A program made the translations under genes and the position numbers. Shown piece after piece: positions 8,721 to 17,296 of a DNA stretch of 64,000 nucleotides; position 1 is the stretch's first letter, and each line of letters starts with the position of its first letter. A model generated the notes under the pieces. It saw only the letters and a list, made by a program, of their open reading frames with translations. It was not told the origin of the DNA and ran no database searches. This stretch comes from Bosea sp. (in: a-proteobacteria). GTDB taxonomy: Bacteria; Pseudomonadota; Alphaproteobacteria; Rhizobiales; Beijerinckiaceae. The DNA lies in the NCBI RefSeq assembly GCF_023953965.1, contig NZ_JAMLIX010000002.1, positions 1 to 64,000 of the forward strand, given 5' to 3'.

Positions 8721-9202
8721 TGGCACCGATGCGCCGCTTCGGCCTCACCGTCGTCCTGATCGTCTTCCTGGCCGATCAGGCGCTGAAGCTGTGGCTGCTC
8801 TTCGGCGCCGGGCTCGCCGAGAACGGCCCGTTCGAGCTCGCCCCCTTCATGACGATCGTGCTGGCCTGGAACCGCGGCATCTCCTACGGGCTGTTCCAGC
8901 AGGGCACCGATCTCGGCCGCTGGCTGCTCGTCGCCGTCTCCTTCGTCGCGGCCGTCTGGCTCTGGCGCTGGATGTGGCGCGAGCGGCGCCGCTTCACCGT
9001 GCTGAACCTCGCGCTGATCATCGGCGGGGCGCTCGGCAACGGCGTCGATCGCGCGCTCTACGGTGCCGTCGTCGACTTCGTCCACCTGCATTGGGGCAGC
9101 TTCAGCTGGTACATCTTCAACATCGCCGATGTCGCGATCGTTGTCGGCGTGCTCGGCCTCATGTATGAGTCCTTCCGCCCGCGTGCGGAAAACACGGCCT
9201 GA
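8720..9202 (+). CDS. lspA: Lipoprotein signal peptidase II
   Basis: This 160-residue inner-membrane aspartyl protease removes signal peptides from diacylglyceryl-modified prolipoproteins. Four hydrophobic segments are visible (about 7-30, 42-58, 67-86 and 130-152). The catalytic aspartates are Asp119 in GAVVDFVH and Asp137 in FNIADVAI, and the GGALGNGVDR motif is present. The ATG shares a base with the ileS TGA (TGATG), which implies translational coupling and decides the start. A much longer frame upstream merely shadows ileS. Confidence 0.96.
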   Translation: MAPMRRFGLTVVLIVFLADQALKLWLLFGAGLAENGPFELAPFMTIVLAWNRGISYGLFQQGTDLGRWLLVAVSFVAAVWLWRWMWRERRRFTVLNLALIIGGALGNGVDRALYGAVVDFVHLHWGSFSWYIFNIADVAIVVGVLGLMYESFRPRAENTA

Positions 9203-9278
9203 CGACGGTTTTGCCATCGTTTCGCCGTTCGTCTGGGGTTTCAGACGGGACGGGAATTTGTCCGAAGGGAGATTTGAC

Positions 9279-9920
9279 ATGGCCGGACGCATGCGCGTGG
9301 CTCCTCTGCTCATCGCCGGCGGGCTGGTGCTCGCAGCCTCGCCCGCCTTCGCGCAGGAGGGCATGCTGTTCTACAACCTGATGAAGGGTGTCTTCGGCAA
9401 GGGCGAGGCCGGCGATATCGACTACCGCAATCGCGCGCCGCTGGTGGTGCCGCCGAATTCGACGCTGCCGCCTCCGCAGCAGGCGGCGAGCGAGCGCAAC
9501 GCCGCCTGGCCGAACGATCCCGATGTGCAGCGCCGCAGGGACGAGGCCAACCCGGCTCCCTTCACCACGGTGCTCGGCCTGCAGAGCAATCCGCGCATGT
9601 CGCCGCAAGAGATCCGCCGCGGCCGGACGACGCGCCAGCCGACGGGGTCTGCGAGTACGTTGGGCGACAGTGCCTACGACACCGCCATCCAGCCGATCCG
9701 CGTCGGCCGCGAGCTCGCCGCGCGCCAGAACCAGATCGACCAGGATGCGCTGGCCTATGGCGCCGAGCCGCCGCGCCGCACCCTGGCCGAGCCGCCGGCC
9801 GGCTATCGCCGCCCGGCCTCGACGGCCCCGCTCGGCCCCGGCCAGGCCGGCCCGGTCGAAGACAAGCAGGCCGTCGGCGCGCGTGAATTCTCGACCGGCC
9901 GCGGCCCGGTGATGCGGTGA
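9279..9920 (+). CDS. Periplasmic protein, DUF3035 / BamF-like
   Basis: The 213-residue product has a cleavable signal peptide (hydrophobic core about 7-22, probable cleavage after AFA). The start ATG at 9279 has a strong AAGGGAG. The motif YRNRAPLVVPPNSTLPPP matches the RAPLxVPP signature of DUF3035 proteins, which include BamF of the Caulobacter outer-membrane assembly machine. The rest is a low-complexity Pro/Arg/Gln-rich extension. Unlike typical BamF I see no lipobox cysteine, so it is probably soluble rather than lipid-anchored. The position between lspA and two M16 peptidases is the usual one for this family in alphaproteobacteria. The function is inferred only. Confidence 0.65.
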   Translation: MAGRMRVAPLLIAGGLVLAASPAFAQEGMLFYNLMKGVFGKGEAGDIDYRNRAPLVVPPNSTLPPPQQAASERNAAWPNDPDVQRRRDEANPAPFTTVLGLQSNPRMSPQEIRRGRTTRQPTGSASTLGDSAYDTAIQPIRVGRELAARQNQIDQDALAYGAEPPRRTLAEPPAGYRRPASTAPLGPGQAGPVEDKQAVGAREFSTGRGPVMR

Positions 9921-10003
9921 GCCGGCCGGCATCGGCGGGAGCGTGATCGCGGCTGCGCTTCGCCCCTTGCCGAAGCGGCGCCGCCTGACCAATTTGTCTT
10001 TGA

Positions 10004-10031
10004 GGGCGGGCGCGTCGCGTCCGCCCTTTTT
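10004..10031 (+). terminator. Rho-independent terminator after the lspA/DUF3035 genes
   Basis: A near-perfect hairpin pairs 10004-10013 with 10017-10026, with one G-T pair and a 3-base loop. It is followed by five T residues (10027-10031). It lies 84 bp after the DUF3035-like gene and just ahead of the M16 pair, so it probably separates the ileS-lspA unit from the peptidase genes. Confidence 0.85.
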
Positions 10032-10052
10032 CGCTTCGGGAGACGGTATCAG

Positions 10053-11342
10053 GTGAATATCCATGCGGGCCGGACCGGGCAGGCGGCGCCGGTCGAAACC
10101 TTCCGGTTGGCCAACGGCCTCGATGTCGTGGCCGTGCAGGACCGGCGTGCGCCGGTCGTCACGCATATGGTCTGGTATCGCAACGGCTCGGCCGACGATC
10201 CGGCCGGCCGCTCGGGCATCGCGCATTTCCTCGAGCATCTGATGTTCAAGGGTACGGAGCGCTGGCCGGCCGGCGCCTTCTCCAAGATCGTCGCCGGCTT
10301 CGGCGGCCAGGAGAACGCCTTCACATCCTTCGACTACACCGCCTATTTCCAGCGCGTGCCCAAGGCGCATCTGCGCGCCATGATGGACTACGAGGCCGAC
10401 CGGATGACGGGCCTCTCCTTCGACGAGGAGGTGGTTGCTCCGGAGCGCGACGTGGTGCTGGAGGAGCGGCGCATGCGCGTCGATGCCGATCCGGCCGCCC
10501 AGCTCGGCGAGGAATTCTCGGCATCGCTCTTCTTCCATCACCCCTACGGCACGCCGATCATCGGCTGGGAGCACGAGATCGAGCGGCTGAGCCGCGACGA
10601 CGCCTTCGCCTATTACCAGCGCTTCTACACGCCCGAGAACGCGATCCTCGTCGTCGCCGGCGACACCGATGGCGCGCAGGTGCGCGCGCTCGCCGAGGAG
10701 ACCTATGGCAGGATCGCCGCCCGCGGCGCAGCACCCGTGCGCTGCCGCCCGATCGAGCCCGAGCCGCGCGCCTGCCGCCGCGTTCAGCTCAACGATCCGC
10801 GGGTGCAGCAGCCCTCGCTGCGCCGCGGCTGGCTGACCCCGACCTACATGGCCGGCGAAAGCGACGAGGTGCTCGCGCTCGAGCTCGTGGCCGAGATCCT
10901 CGGCGGTGGCACCACCTCGCGGCTCTATCGCAGGCTCTGCGTCGAGGCGGAGCTCGCGGCCGGCGCCAGCGCCTATTTCATGGGCTCGATGGTCGACCGC
11001 GCCGCCTTCCAGCTCTCGGTCAGCCCGCGCCCCGGCGTCGCGATGGCGGCGCTGGAAGCCGGGCTCGACGCCGCGCTTGCGGCCTTCCTTGCTGACGGGC
11101 CGAGCGAGCTGGAGCTGGCGCGGGCCCGCACCCGGCTCGTCGCCGAGACGGTCTTCGCCCGCGACAACCAGTCCTCGCTCGCCCGCATCTTCGGCGCGGC
11201 GCTGGCGGTAGGAGAGACGGTCGAGGACGTGCTCGCCTGGCCGGGGCGCATCGAGGCCGTCGGCCGCGACGCGGTCGTCGAGGCGGCGCGCCGCTATCTG
11301 AAGTCCGACCGCAGCGTCACCGGCCTCTTGCTGCCGGCCTGA
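10053..11342 (+). CDS. M16 zinc metallopeptidase (pitrilysin family), catalytic subunit
   Basis: The 429-residue protein starts at GTG, with GGGAG about 10 bases upstream. The inverted zinc motif HxxEH is present as H58-FLE-H62 in HFLEHLMFKGT, and a downstream glutamate cluster (ERDVVLEERRMR) supplies the third ligand. The C-terminal M16 half-domain covers about 190-400. It is followed 28 bp later by a second M16 gene that lacks the zinc site. This is the alpha/beta arrangement of two-chain processing peptidases. I see no clear signal peptide, so the compartment is uncertain. Known relatives are described as mitochondrial-processing-peptidase-like or PqqL-like; the substrate is unknown. Confidence 0.92.
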   Translation: MNIHAGRTGQAAPVETFRLANGLDVVAVQDRRAPVVTHMVWYRNGSADDPAGRSGIAHFLEHLMFKGTERWPAGAFSKIVAGFGGQENAFTSFDYTAYFQRVPKAHLRAMMDYEADRMTGLSFDEEVVAPERDVVLEERRMRVDADPAAQLGEEFSASLFFHHPYGTPIIGWEHEIERLSRDDAFAYYQRFYTPENAILVVAGDTDGAQVRALAEETYGRIAARGAAPVRCRPIEPEPRACRRVQLNDPRVQQPSLRRGWLTPTYMAGESDEVLALELVAEILGGGTTSRLYRRLCVEAELAAGASAYFMGSMVDRAAFQLSVSPRPGVAMAALEAGLDAALAAFLADGPSELELARARTRLVAETVFARDNQSSLARIFGAALAVGETVEDVLAWPGRIEAVGRDAVVEAARRYLKSDRSVTGLLLPA

Positions 11343-11370
11343 CGCCGCCATTCCGCCGACAGGAAGCGCC

Positions 11371-12666
11371 ATGAACGCCCCCATTCCGACACCGACGCTC
11401 GATACGGCCGGGCCCGCCATCGCCGTCAAGACCGTCCGCTCGCCCGGCGGCGTCGAAGCCTGGCTGGTCGAGGAGCACAGCCTGCCGCTGATCGCGGTCG
11501 ATTTCGCCTTCGACGGCGGCGCCGGCTGCGATCCGGACGATGCCGCCGGCAGCGCCTATCTCATCTCCGGCCTGCTCGACGAGGGCGCCGGCGATCTCGA
11601 TGCCGAGGCCTTCCAGGGCCGGATGGCCGACCACGCGATCGATCTCGGCTTCGAGGCCCGCCGCGACGATTTCCACGGCCATCTCCAGACGCTCTCGACG
11701 CATCGCGACACCGCCTTCGACCTGCTGGCGCTGGCGCTCAATGAGCCGCGCTTCGATGCCGACGCCGTCGCCCGCGTCCGCGCCCAGATCATCGCCGGGC
11801 TGCAGCGCCAGGCGCAGAACCCTGAAGCGATGTGCCGCAACGCGCTCTATGCCGCGGCCTTTCCGGGCCATCCTTACGGCCGGCCGGAAAAGGGCGACAT
11901 CGACAGCGTCTCCCGGCTGGAGGCGCCGGCCCTGAAGGCGCTGATGCCGGCGCTGCTCGATCGCGGCGGCTTGAAGATCGTCGTGGTCGGGGACATCACG
12001 GAGAGCGAGCTCGCCCAGCGCCTCGATCCGCTCTTCGGCGGCCTGTCCAAGAGCGCGCCGCGCCCGCGCCCGGCAAAGCCCCTGCCGATCCAGGGGCTGG
12101 GCCAGACCCATCTCATCGATCTCGACGTGCCGCAGACCGTGCTGCGCTTCGTCGGGCCGGGGCTGATGTGGGACGACCCCGATTTCATCCCGGCGAGCGT
12201 GCTGAACCACATCCTCGGCGGCTCGGCCTTCACCTCGCGGCTGTTCATGGAGGTGCGCGAGAAGCGCGGCCTCGCCTATGGCGTCTCCTCGAGCCTCGTG
12301 CCGCTGCGCGAGAGCGCCATGCTGGTCGGCGGCACCGCCACCCGCAACGACCGCGCCGCGCTGGCGATGCAGGTGATCCGCGAGGAGATGGGCAAGCTCG
12401 CGGAGGACGGCCCGACCGAGCACGAGGTCGAGGAGGCCAAGCGCTACATCGTCGGCTCCTATCCGCTGCGCTTCGACACCTCGCCCAAGATCGCCGGCGA
12501 ATTGCTGCACCTGGCGCTGCGCGGCGACGGGCCGGATTTCCTCGCCCGCCGCAACGGCCTCTTCGCCACTGTTACGCTCGACGACGTGAAGCGCGTCGCG
12601 CGGCGCCTCTTCGGCAACCCGGACCTGCTCGTGCAGGCGGTCGGCAGGCCGGTCGGGCTGGTCTGA
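11371..12666 (+). CDS. M16 peptidase-like protein, non-catalytic partner
   Basis: The 431-residue M16 fold lacks the zinc-binding HxxEH motif; the corresponding region reads SAYLISGLLDEGAGD. It keeps the C-terminal substrate-binding signature (EVREKRGLAYGVSS, with the R/Y pair used by processing peptidases). It lies 28 bp downstream of the catalytic M16 gene on the same strand, so the two are probably co-transcribed and may form a heterodimer. The sequence shows the loss of zinc ligands directly; the heterodimer is inference from two-chain family members. Confidence 0.92.
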   Translation: MNAPIPTPTLDTAGPAIAVKTVRSPGGVEAWLVEEHSLPLIAVDFAFDGGAGCDPDDAAGSAYLISGLLDEGAGDLDAEAFQGRMADHAIDLGFEARRDDFHGHLQTLSTHRDTAFDLLALALNEPRFDADAVARVRAQIIAGLQRQAQNPEAMCRNALYAAAFPGHPYGRPEKGDIDSVSRLEAPALKALMPALLDRGGLKIVVVGDITESELAQRLDPLFGGLSKSAPRPRPAKPLPIQGLGQTHLIDLDVPQTVLRFVGPGLMWDDPDFIPASVLNHILGGSAFTSRLFMEVREKRGLAYGVSSSLVPLRESAMLVGGTATRNDRAALAMQVIREEMGKLAEDGPTEHEVEEAKRYIVGSYPLRFDTSPKIAGELLHLALRGDGPDFLARRNGLFATVTLDDVKRVARRLFGNPDLLVQAVGRPVGLV

Positions 12667-12702
12667 AATAGCCTTCTTCCCGCGTTGAAACGGATTCACT
12701 CC

Positions 12703-14028
12703 ATGCTTCAGCAAAGCTTCGATCTCGCGCTCGAATCCAGCGTCGGCGAGGGCGGCATTCCCGATGCGGCCTTCGACAAGGCGCTGGCTGATCTCGAACC
12801 GGCGCTGGCGAGGCTGCGCGCGCAGGCGAAGGACGGCTCGCTCCCGCTCCTGAAGCTGCCGGGCGACACCGCCGATCTCGCACCGGTGAAGGCCGCCGCC
12901 GCGCGGCTGAAATCCGGCGGCACCACCGACGTTCTGGTGCTCGGCACCGGCGGTTCCAGCCTCGGCGGCCAGACGCTGGCGCAGCTCACCGGCTACGGCA
13001 TCGCCGGGCTTTCGCAGTTCGCCCCCGATCCGCGCGTGCATTTCATCGACAATCTCGACCCGGCGACCTATGCGGCGCTGCTGGCGAAGCTGCCGCTCAG
13101 GACGACGAAGTTCGTCGCGATCTCGAAATCCGGCGGCACCGGCGAGACGCTGCTGCAGGCGATCGCGGCGATCGAGGCGCTGCGCGGCGCCCATCTCACC
13201 GATCGTGAGATCGGCGAGCATTTCCAGGGGCTCTCCGAGCCGGCCAGACCCGGCAAGCTGCACCCCTTGCGCGCGCTGCTCGAACCCTTCGGCACACCCT
13301 TCCTCGAGCATCATACCGATGTCGGCGGGCGCTATTCGGTAATGACCAATTGCGGCCTGCTGCCGGCCGCCGTGCTGGGCCTCGACATCAAGGCGCTCAG
13401 GCACGGCGCAGGCCGGGCGGTGGCGCCGCTCTTCGCCGGCAAGGGCGTCCGCGAGACGCCGGCGGCGGTCGGCGCGGCGCTGCATCTTTCCGCGATGCGC
13501 TCGGGCAAGAATATAGCGGTTCTGATGCCCTATGCCGACAAGCTCGCGCTGCTCACCCGCTGGTGGATGCAGCTCTGGGCCGAGAGCCTCGGCAAGGACG
13601 GAAAGGGCACGCAGCCCGTCGGCGCGCTCGGCCCCGTCGACCAGCATTCGCAGCAGCAGCTCTACCTCGCCGGGCCGAAGGACAGGTTCTTCACCGTCAT
13701 CACGACCGATGTGAAGGGCAAGGGCCCACGGATCGATGCCGGTCTCGCGGAGAAGATCGGCCAGGCCGATTTCGCCGGCAAGACCATCGGCGACCTGGTG
13801 GCGGCGCAGGGCGTCGCGATGATCGACACCTTCGCCCGCAACGGCTGCGCGGTGCGCCGCTTCCATGTCGCGCGGATCGACGAGGCGAGCCATGGCGAGA
13901 TGCTGATGCATTTCATGCTGGAGACGATTCTGACCGGCTACGCCATGGGCGTCGACCCCTTCGACCAGCCGGCGGTGGAGGAGGCCAAGCTCCTCGCCAA
14001 GCGCTATCTCGCCGAGGGGCGGGCTTGA
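12703..14028 (+). CDS. pgi: Glucose-6-phosphate isomerase
   Basis: The 441-residue cytosolic enzyme interconverts glucose-6-phosphate and fructose-6-phosphate. Signatures are GGSSLGGQTL (phosphate binding), SKSGGTGETL, and the C-terminal GVDPFDQPAVEEAK. It is shorter than the roughly 550-residue E. coli form, which is usual for a compact group in some alphaproteobacteria. I chose ATG 12703; a TTG at 12685 in the same frame is the alternative. It begins 36 bp after the M16 partner gene and ends 16 bp before mutL, so the four genes may form one transcript. Confidence 0.93.
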   Translation: MLQQSFDLALESSVGEGGIPDAAFDKALADLEPALARLRAQAKDGSLPLLKLPGDTADLAPVKAAAARLKSGGTTDVLVLGTGGSSLGGQTLAQLTGYGIAGLSQFAPDPRVHFIDNLDPATYAALLAKLPLRTTKFVAISKSGGTGETLLQAIAAIEALRGAHLTDREIGEHFQGLSEPARPGKLHPLRALLEPFGTPFLEHHTDVGGRYSVMTNCGLLPAAVLGLDIKALRHGAGRAVAPLFAGKGVRETPAAVGAALHLSAMRSGKNIAVLMPYADKLALLTRWWMQLWAESLGKDGKGTQPVGALGPVDQHSQQQLYLAGPKDRFFTVITTDVKGKGPRIDAGLAEKIGQADFAGKTIGDLVAAQGVAMIDTFARNGCAVRRFHVARIDEASHGEMLMHFMLETILTGYAMGVDPFDQPAVEEAKLLAKRYLAEGRA

Positions 14029-14044
14029 GTCGCGGTCCCTCGGG

Positions 14045-15838
14045 ATGACCGTCCGCCGCCTCGACCCCGTCCTGGTCGACCGCATCGCCGCCGGCGAGGT
14101 GATCGAGCGGCCGGCCGCCGCCGTCAAGGAGCTGGTCGAGAACGCGATCGACGCCGGGGCGCGTAGCGTTGCCGTCACCATCGCGGGCGGCGGGCGCGGG
14201 CTGATCCGCGTCGTCGACGACGGTGACGGCATGACGCCGGACGACCTCGCGCTCGCCGTCGAGCGCCACGCCACCTCGAAGCTGCCGGACGGCGACCTCT
14301 TCGCCATCCGCTCGCTCGGCTTCCGCGGCGAGGCCTTGCCCTCGATCGGCTCGGTCGCCAGGCTCTCGATCGCGACACGCCGGCACGACGCGCCGCAGGG
14401 CGTGGGCCTCGTCGTCGAGGCCGGCGAGAGGGGCGCCGTCCGCCCGGTCGCGGCCGCGCCCGGCACCCGCATCGAGGTCAGCGATCTCTTCGTCTTCACC
14501 CCGGCGCGCCTGAAATTCCTCAAGAGCGACCGGGCCGAGGCCCAGGCCGTCACCGAGATGCTGCGCCGCCTCGCCATCGCCCACCCGCAGATCCGCTTCT
14601 CGCTCGCGGGCGAGCATGCCGGCGCCTTCGACTGGCCGGCCGAGCCGATCGGCGAGGAGGGGCTCCTGCGTCGGCTGGGCCGGGCGCTCGGGCGCGACTT
14701 CCCCGAGAACGCGCTGAAGATCGAGGCCGAGCGCGAGGGCATCCGCCTCCTGGGCTTCGCCGGACTGCCGACCTTCCATCGCGGCACCGCGGCCGGCATC
14801 CATCTCGCCGTCAACGGCCGCCCGGTGCGCGACAAATTGCTTCTGTCGGCGGTGCGCGGCGCCTATGCCGATGTCGTCCCCTCCGACCGCTACCCGGTCC
14901 TCTTCCTCGATGTCGGCTGCGATCCGCGCGCGGTCGACGTCAACGTCCACCCGGCCAAGAGCGAGGTGCGCTTCCGCGATCCGGCGCTGGTGCGCGGTCT
15001 CGTCGTCTCGGCCCTGAAGGCTTCGCTCGCCGCCGCCGGCCACCGCGCCACCACCACGGGCGGCGCCCGCACGCTCGATGCCTTCCGCGCCGTGCTCGCG
15101 ATGGGCGGCGGCGGCAACGCGATCCCGCGTCCTTCCTTCCCGCAGGCGCCGGCCTGGAGCGCGCCGACCGCCGCGCCGCAGGCCGGCTTCGCCGATGTCG
15201 GCGCCCCTTCCACGGACACCCGCGCGCATCTCGCCGAGCCCTCGTCCGATGCGCTCGACCGGCCGCTCGGCGCCGCGCGCGCCCAGCTCCACGAGACCTA
15301 TATCGTCGCCCAGACCCGCGAGGGCGTCGTCATCGTCGACCAGCACGCCGCCCATGAGCGGCTGGTCTATGAGCGCCTCAAGGCCGAGCGGGCCCGCAAC
15401 GGCATCGCCCGCCAGCCCTTGCTGCTGCCCGAGGTGGTCGAGCTCGATTCCGTCGACGCCGCCCGGCTGATCGCGGCGGGTGCCGAGCTTGCAAGCCTCG
15501 GCCTCGTGCTGGAAGCCTTCGGCCCCGGCGCGGTTCTGGTGCGCGAGGCGCCGAGCGCGCTCGCCGGCGGCAATCTCCAGCGCCTCGTCCGCGACGTCGC
15601 CGATGCGCTGGCCGAGCACGGCACGGCGGGCTCGCTGGAGCGCCGGCTCGACCATGTGCTGGCGACGATGGCCTGCCACAACTCGGTGCGCGCCGGCCGC
15701 CGCCTGCGCCCCGAGGAGATGGACGCGCTCCTGCGCGAGATGGAGGTCACGCCCAATTCCGGCCAGTGCAACCACGGCCGCCCGACCTATGTCGAGCTGA
15801 AGCTCAGCGATATCGAAAGGCTGTTCGGGCGCAGGTGA
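14045..15838 (+). CDS. mutL: DNA mismatch repair protein MutL with endonuclease motif
   Basis: The 597-residue protein links mismatch recognition by MutS to strand incision. The N-terminal GHKL ATPase is clear: ELVENAIDAG, DDGDGM and GFRGEALPSI, then the transducer domain to about residue 330. A Pro/Ala-rich linker separates it from the C-terminal dimerisation domain. That domain carries the metal-binding endonuclease motif DQHAAHERLVYE, together with ACHNSVRAG and CNHGRPT. This is the set found in species without MutH, where MutL itself nicks the new strand. The ATG at 14045 follows pgi by 16 bp. Confidence 0.96.
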   Translation: MTVRRLDPVLVDRIAAGEVIERPAAAVKELVENAIDAGARSVAVTIAGGGRGLIRVVDDGDGMTPDDLALAVERHATSKLPDGDLFAIRSLGFRGEALPSIGSVARLSIATRRHDAPQGVGLVVEAGERGAVRPVAAAPGTRIEVSDLFVFTPARLKFLKSDRAEAQAVTEMLRRLAIAHPQIRFSLAGEHAGAFDWPAEPIGEEGLLRRLGRALGRDFPENALKIEAEREGIRLLGFAGLPTFHRGTAAGIHLAVNGRPVRDKLLLSAVRGAYADVVPSDRYPVLFLDVGCDPRAVDVNVHPAKSEVRFRDPALVRGLVVSALKASLAAAGHRATTTGGARTLDAFRAVLAMGGGGNAIPRPSFPQAPAWSAPTAAPQAGFADVGAPSTDTRAHLAEPSSDALDRPLGAARAQLHETYIVAQTREGVVIVDQHAAHERLVYERLKAERARNGIARQPLLLPEVVELDSVDAARLIAAGAELASLGLVLEAFGPGAVLVREAPSALAGGNLQRLVRDVADALAEHGTAGSLERRLDHVLATMACHNSVRAGRRLRPEEMDALLREMEVTPNSGQCNHGRPTYVELKLSDIERLFGRR

Positions 15839-15845
15839 GACGATC

Positions 15846-16346
15846 ATGACCCTGGCACAACCGAGAACCTGCGGCACATGCACGCTGTGCTGCAAAGTCT
15901 ATCACATCCCCGAGCTCGACAAGAGAATGGGGTCGTGGTGCAAATTCTGCGTGCCGGGCAAGGGGTGCGGCAATTACGAGGCGCGCCCGAACACGTGCAG
16001 GACGTTCAACTGCCTTTGGATCATCACGGATATTCTCGGCCCGGAGTGGAAGCCGGAGCGCTCGAAGCTCGTCATGGCGATCGACCCGGAAACCAATTTC
16101 CTGAAGATACAGGTCGATCCGGGCGCGCCGCGCGCCTGGCGGGCGGAGCCGTATTACAGCCAGATCAGGCATTGGGCCGTCGCCGGGGACCCGACCGGCA
16201 GGCGGGTCATCGTCTTCGTCAACGACAGGGCGACGGTGGTGTTGCCGGACGGCGAGCATGACATAGGCGTCATAGCGCAGGGGGAGAGGATCCAGATCAA
16301 CCGGCCGACATCGCCCAATGGCAGGTTCAGCGTCGTCAAGAGCTGA
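15846..16346 (+). CDS. Cysteine-cluster protein, YkgJ-like (CxxCxxCC)
   Basis: The 166-residue protein opens with a CGTCTLCC cluster at residues 9-16, followed by further cysteines in WCKFCVPGKGCGNY and NTCRTFNCLW. This spacing is that of the zinc- or iron-binding YkgJ/UPF0153-type cysteine-cluster family, whose function is not established. The C-terminal half has no motif I recognise. It starts 7 bp after mutL on the same strand, which suggests co-transcription, although no functional link is known. Its codon use is slightly less GC-skewed than that of mutL. Confidence 0.75.
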   Translation: MTLAQPRTCGTCTLCCKVYHIPELDKRMGSWCKFCVPGKGCGNYEARPNTCRTFNCLWIITDILGPEWKPERSKLVMAIDPETNFLKIQVDPGAPRAWRAEPYYSQIRHWAVAGDPTGRRVIVFVNDRATVVLPDGEHDIGVIAQGERIQINRPTSPNGRFSVVKS

Positions 16347-16355
16347 AGCGCCGGC

Positions 16356-16461
16356 TAGATCATCGCGCGTCCTATCGGACGCGATAACGATGATCTATCT
16401 CATTGTCGGGGCATCGGATTTTTCCGAAAAGTGGATTCCACTTTTCGGTCCGATGCTCTAG
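16356..16461. repeat. Interspersed two-hairpin repeat, copy B
   Basis: This element is about 90% identical to the one at 2819-2923 and shares both palindromes: the GATCATCG...CGATGATC unit and the GCATCGGA...TCCGATGC unit. It occupies most of the 143-bp gap between the convergent cysteine-cluster gene and the DUF2019 gene, and could also act as a transcription barrier for both. Confidence 0.85.
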
Positions 16462-16489
16462 CGCATGCCGTTAGGGAGATGGTGAGGGG

Positions 16490-16861
16490 TCAGGTCGGCC
16501 GGTAGAAGCCGCGATCGATGTTCCAGAGCGTCATGCCGGCATCGCCGGATTGTGGAAACCACTGCTCGTCGATGATGGCCTGAAGCTCGCGGCGGGCAGC
16601 GATGTAGTCGACGGCGAGATTGGTATGGGCGGCCGTGAGGCGGACCTGCATGTTGGGGTGCCCAAACAAGCTCATCAGAATTCGCCTCTGGTCTCCGGGA
16701 CGGGCTTTGAGCTCGTTCTGGATCGCTAAAATCTTCTTGTAGCGCCTGTTGTAGCTGGCGTTCTCGTTGCGCTCGATAGCGTCGTATTGCTGGATGCAAA
16801 GCTGCTCGAAGAGGCGTTTCAGCTCTTCTGATGTCAGCGATTTCAGCTTTGATGGGGTCAT
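16490..16861 (-). CDS. DUF2019 domain-containing protein
   Basis: The 123-residue soluble helical protein matches the DUF2019 family in its middle and end: NELKARPGDQRR, HPNMQVRLTAAHTNLAV and the C-terminal SGDAGMTLWNIDRGFY. The start ATG at 16861 has GAGGTG just upstream and overlaps the stop of the upstream coding remnant by four bases (ATGA), so it was probably the second gene of a pair. DUF2019 members look like HEAT-like partners and often sit next to other small genes. I infer an accessory or immunity-like role only from that habit; no biochemical role is known to me. Codon use is less GC-rich than the neighbours. Confidence 0.85.
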   Translation of the reverse strand: MTPSKLKSLTSEELKRLFEQLCIQQYDAIERNENASYNRRYKKILAIQNELKARPGDQRRILMSLFGHPNMQVRLTAAHTNLAVDYIAARRELQAIIDEQWFPQSGDAGMTLWNIDRGFYRPT

Positions 16862-17085
16862 TTCAACACCTCGAAAAGCCTGAGAGCCCGATGGCCGACT
16901 TCCACGTGTTCGGTCCAGATCTTCTCTCGCAAGTAAGCTCTGGGTGACAGATTGCCAAATTCGGGATTCGCCCTTGTATACCACCCCGTGATCTCATGGC
17001 GCTTATAGCGAGGGATACTGACCACGTTCGCCACGCCGTCAATATCGGAGCGCGGAAACGGGCCGAAGATAAGCTCTCGGCAGGC
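16858..17085 (-). pseudogene. 3' remnant of a gene coupled to the DUF2019 gene
   Basis: The frame encodes 75 residues between an in-frame TAA at 17086-17088 and a TGA at 16858-16860 that overlaps the DUF2019 start (ATGA). The peptide is compositionally protein-like (it includes NPEFGNLSPRAYLREKIW and ends in ALRLFEVLK) and ends as many small two-gene-cassette proteins do. There is no ATG and no ribosome site; only internal GTG codons could start it. The sequence upstream of the TAA is a REP-like palindrome. I infer that the 5' part of this gene was lost, probably when the repeat arrived or by deletion. The original function is not recognisable. Confidence 0.5.
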
Positions 17086-17114
17086 TTAGGCGGTGTGGAT
17101 ATTTGCCATAGGAT

Positions 17115-17245
17115 TGTCATTCCGGGGCTTCGCGGAGCGAAGAACCCGGAACCCACGACCGGGTGAGCCCTGACAACCGCGCATCGGATGTCTCACGCAA
17201 TCGTGGGTTCTTAGGTTCGCGCCTATGGCGCGCCCCGGATTGACA
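17115..17245. repeat. Compound REP-like palindromic element
   Basis: The outer arms TGTCATTCCGGGG (17115-17127) and CCCCGGATTGACA (17233-17245) are inverted repeats with one mismatch. Inside are GAACCCACGA (17149-17158) and TCGTGGGTTC (17201-17210), a perfect inner inverted repeat. The outer arm recurs at 40942-40991, 43287-43326 and 63882-63919. The element fills most of the space between the gene remnant and rsmD. Confidence 0.75.
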
Positions 17246-17296
17246 GCGGTGGTGTCGACCGGGAGCGATCCGTCAAATGTCCACACTGCTTAAGGC

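Noticed and set aside
9159..11429. Minus-strand open frame of 756 codons
   Set aside because: Antisense shadow of the DUF3035 and M16 genes; no recognisable domain.
11317..14835. Minus-strand open frame of 1172 codons
   Set aside because: It runs opposite the second M16 gene, pgi and mutL. The residues are Arg/Gly/Ala/Gln-rich with no domain, and high GC at third positions creates long antisense frames.
17086..17286. 66-codon minus-strand frame before the DUF2019 remnant
   Set aside because: It is made almost entirely of the REP-like element, and similar peptides (RNDN motifs) appear wherever that element is read, as at 40942.
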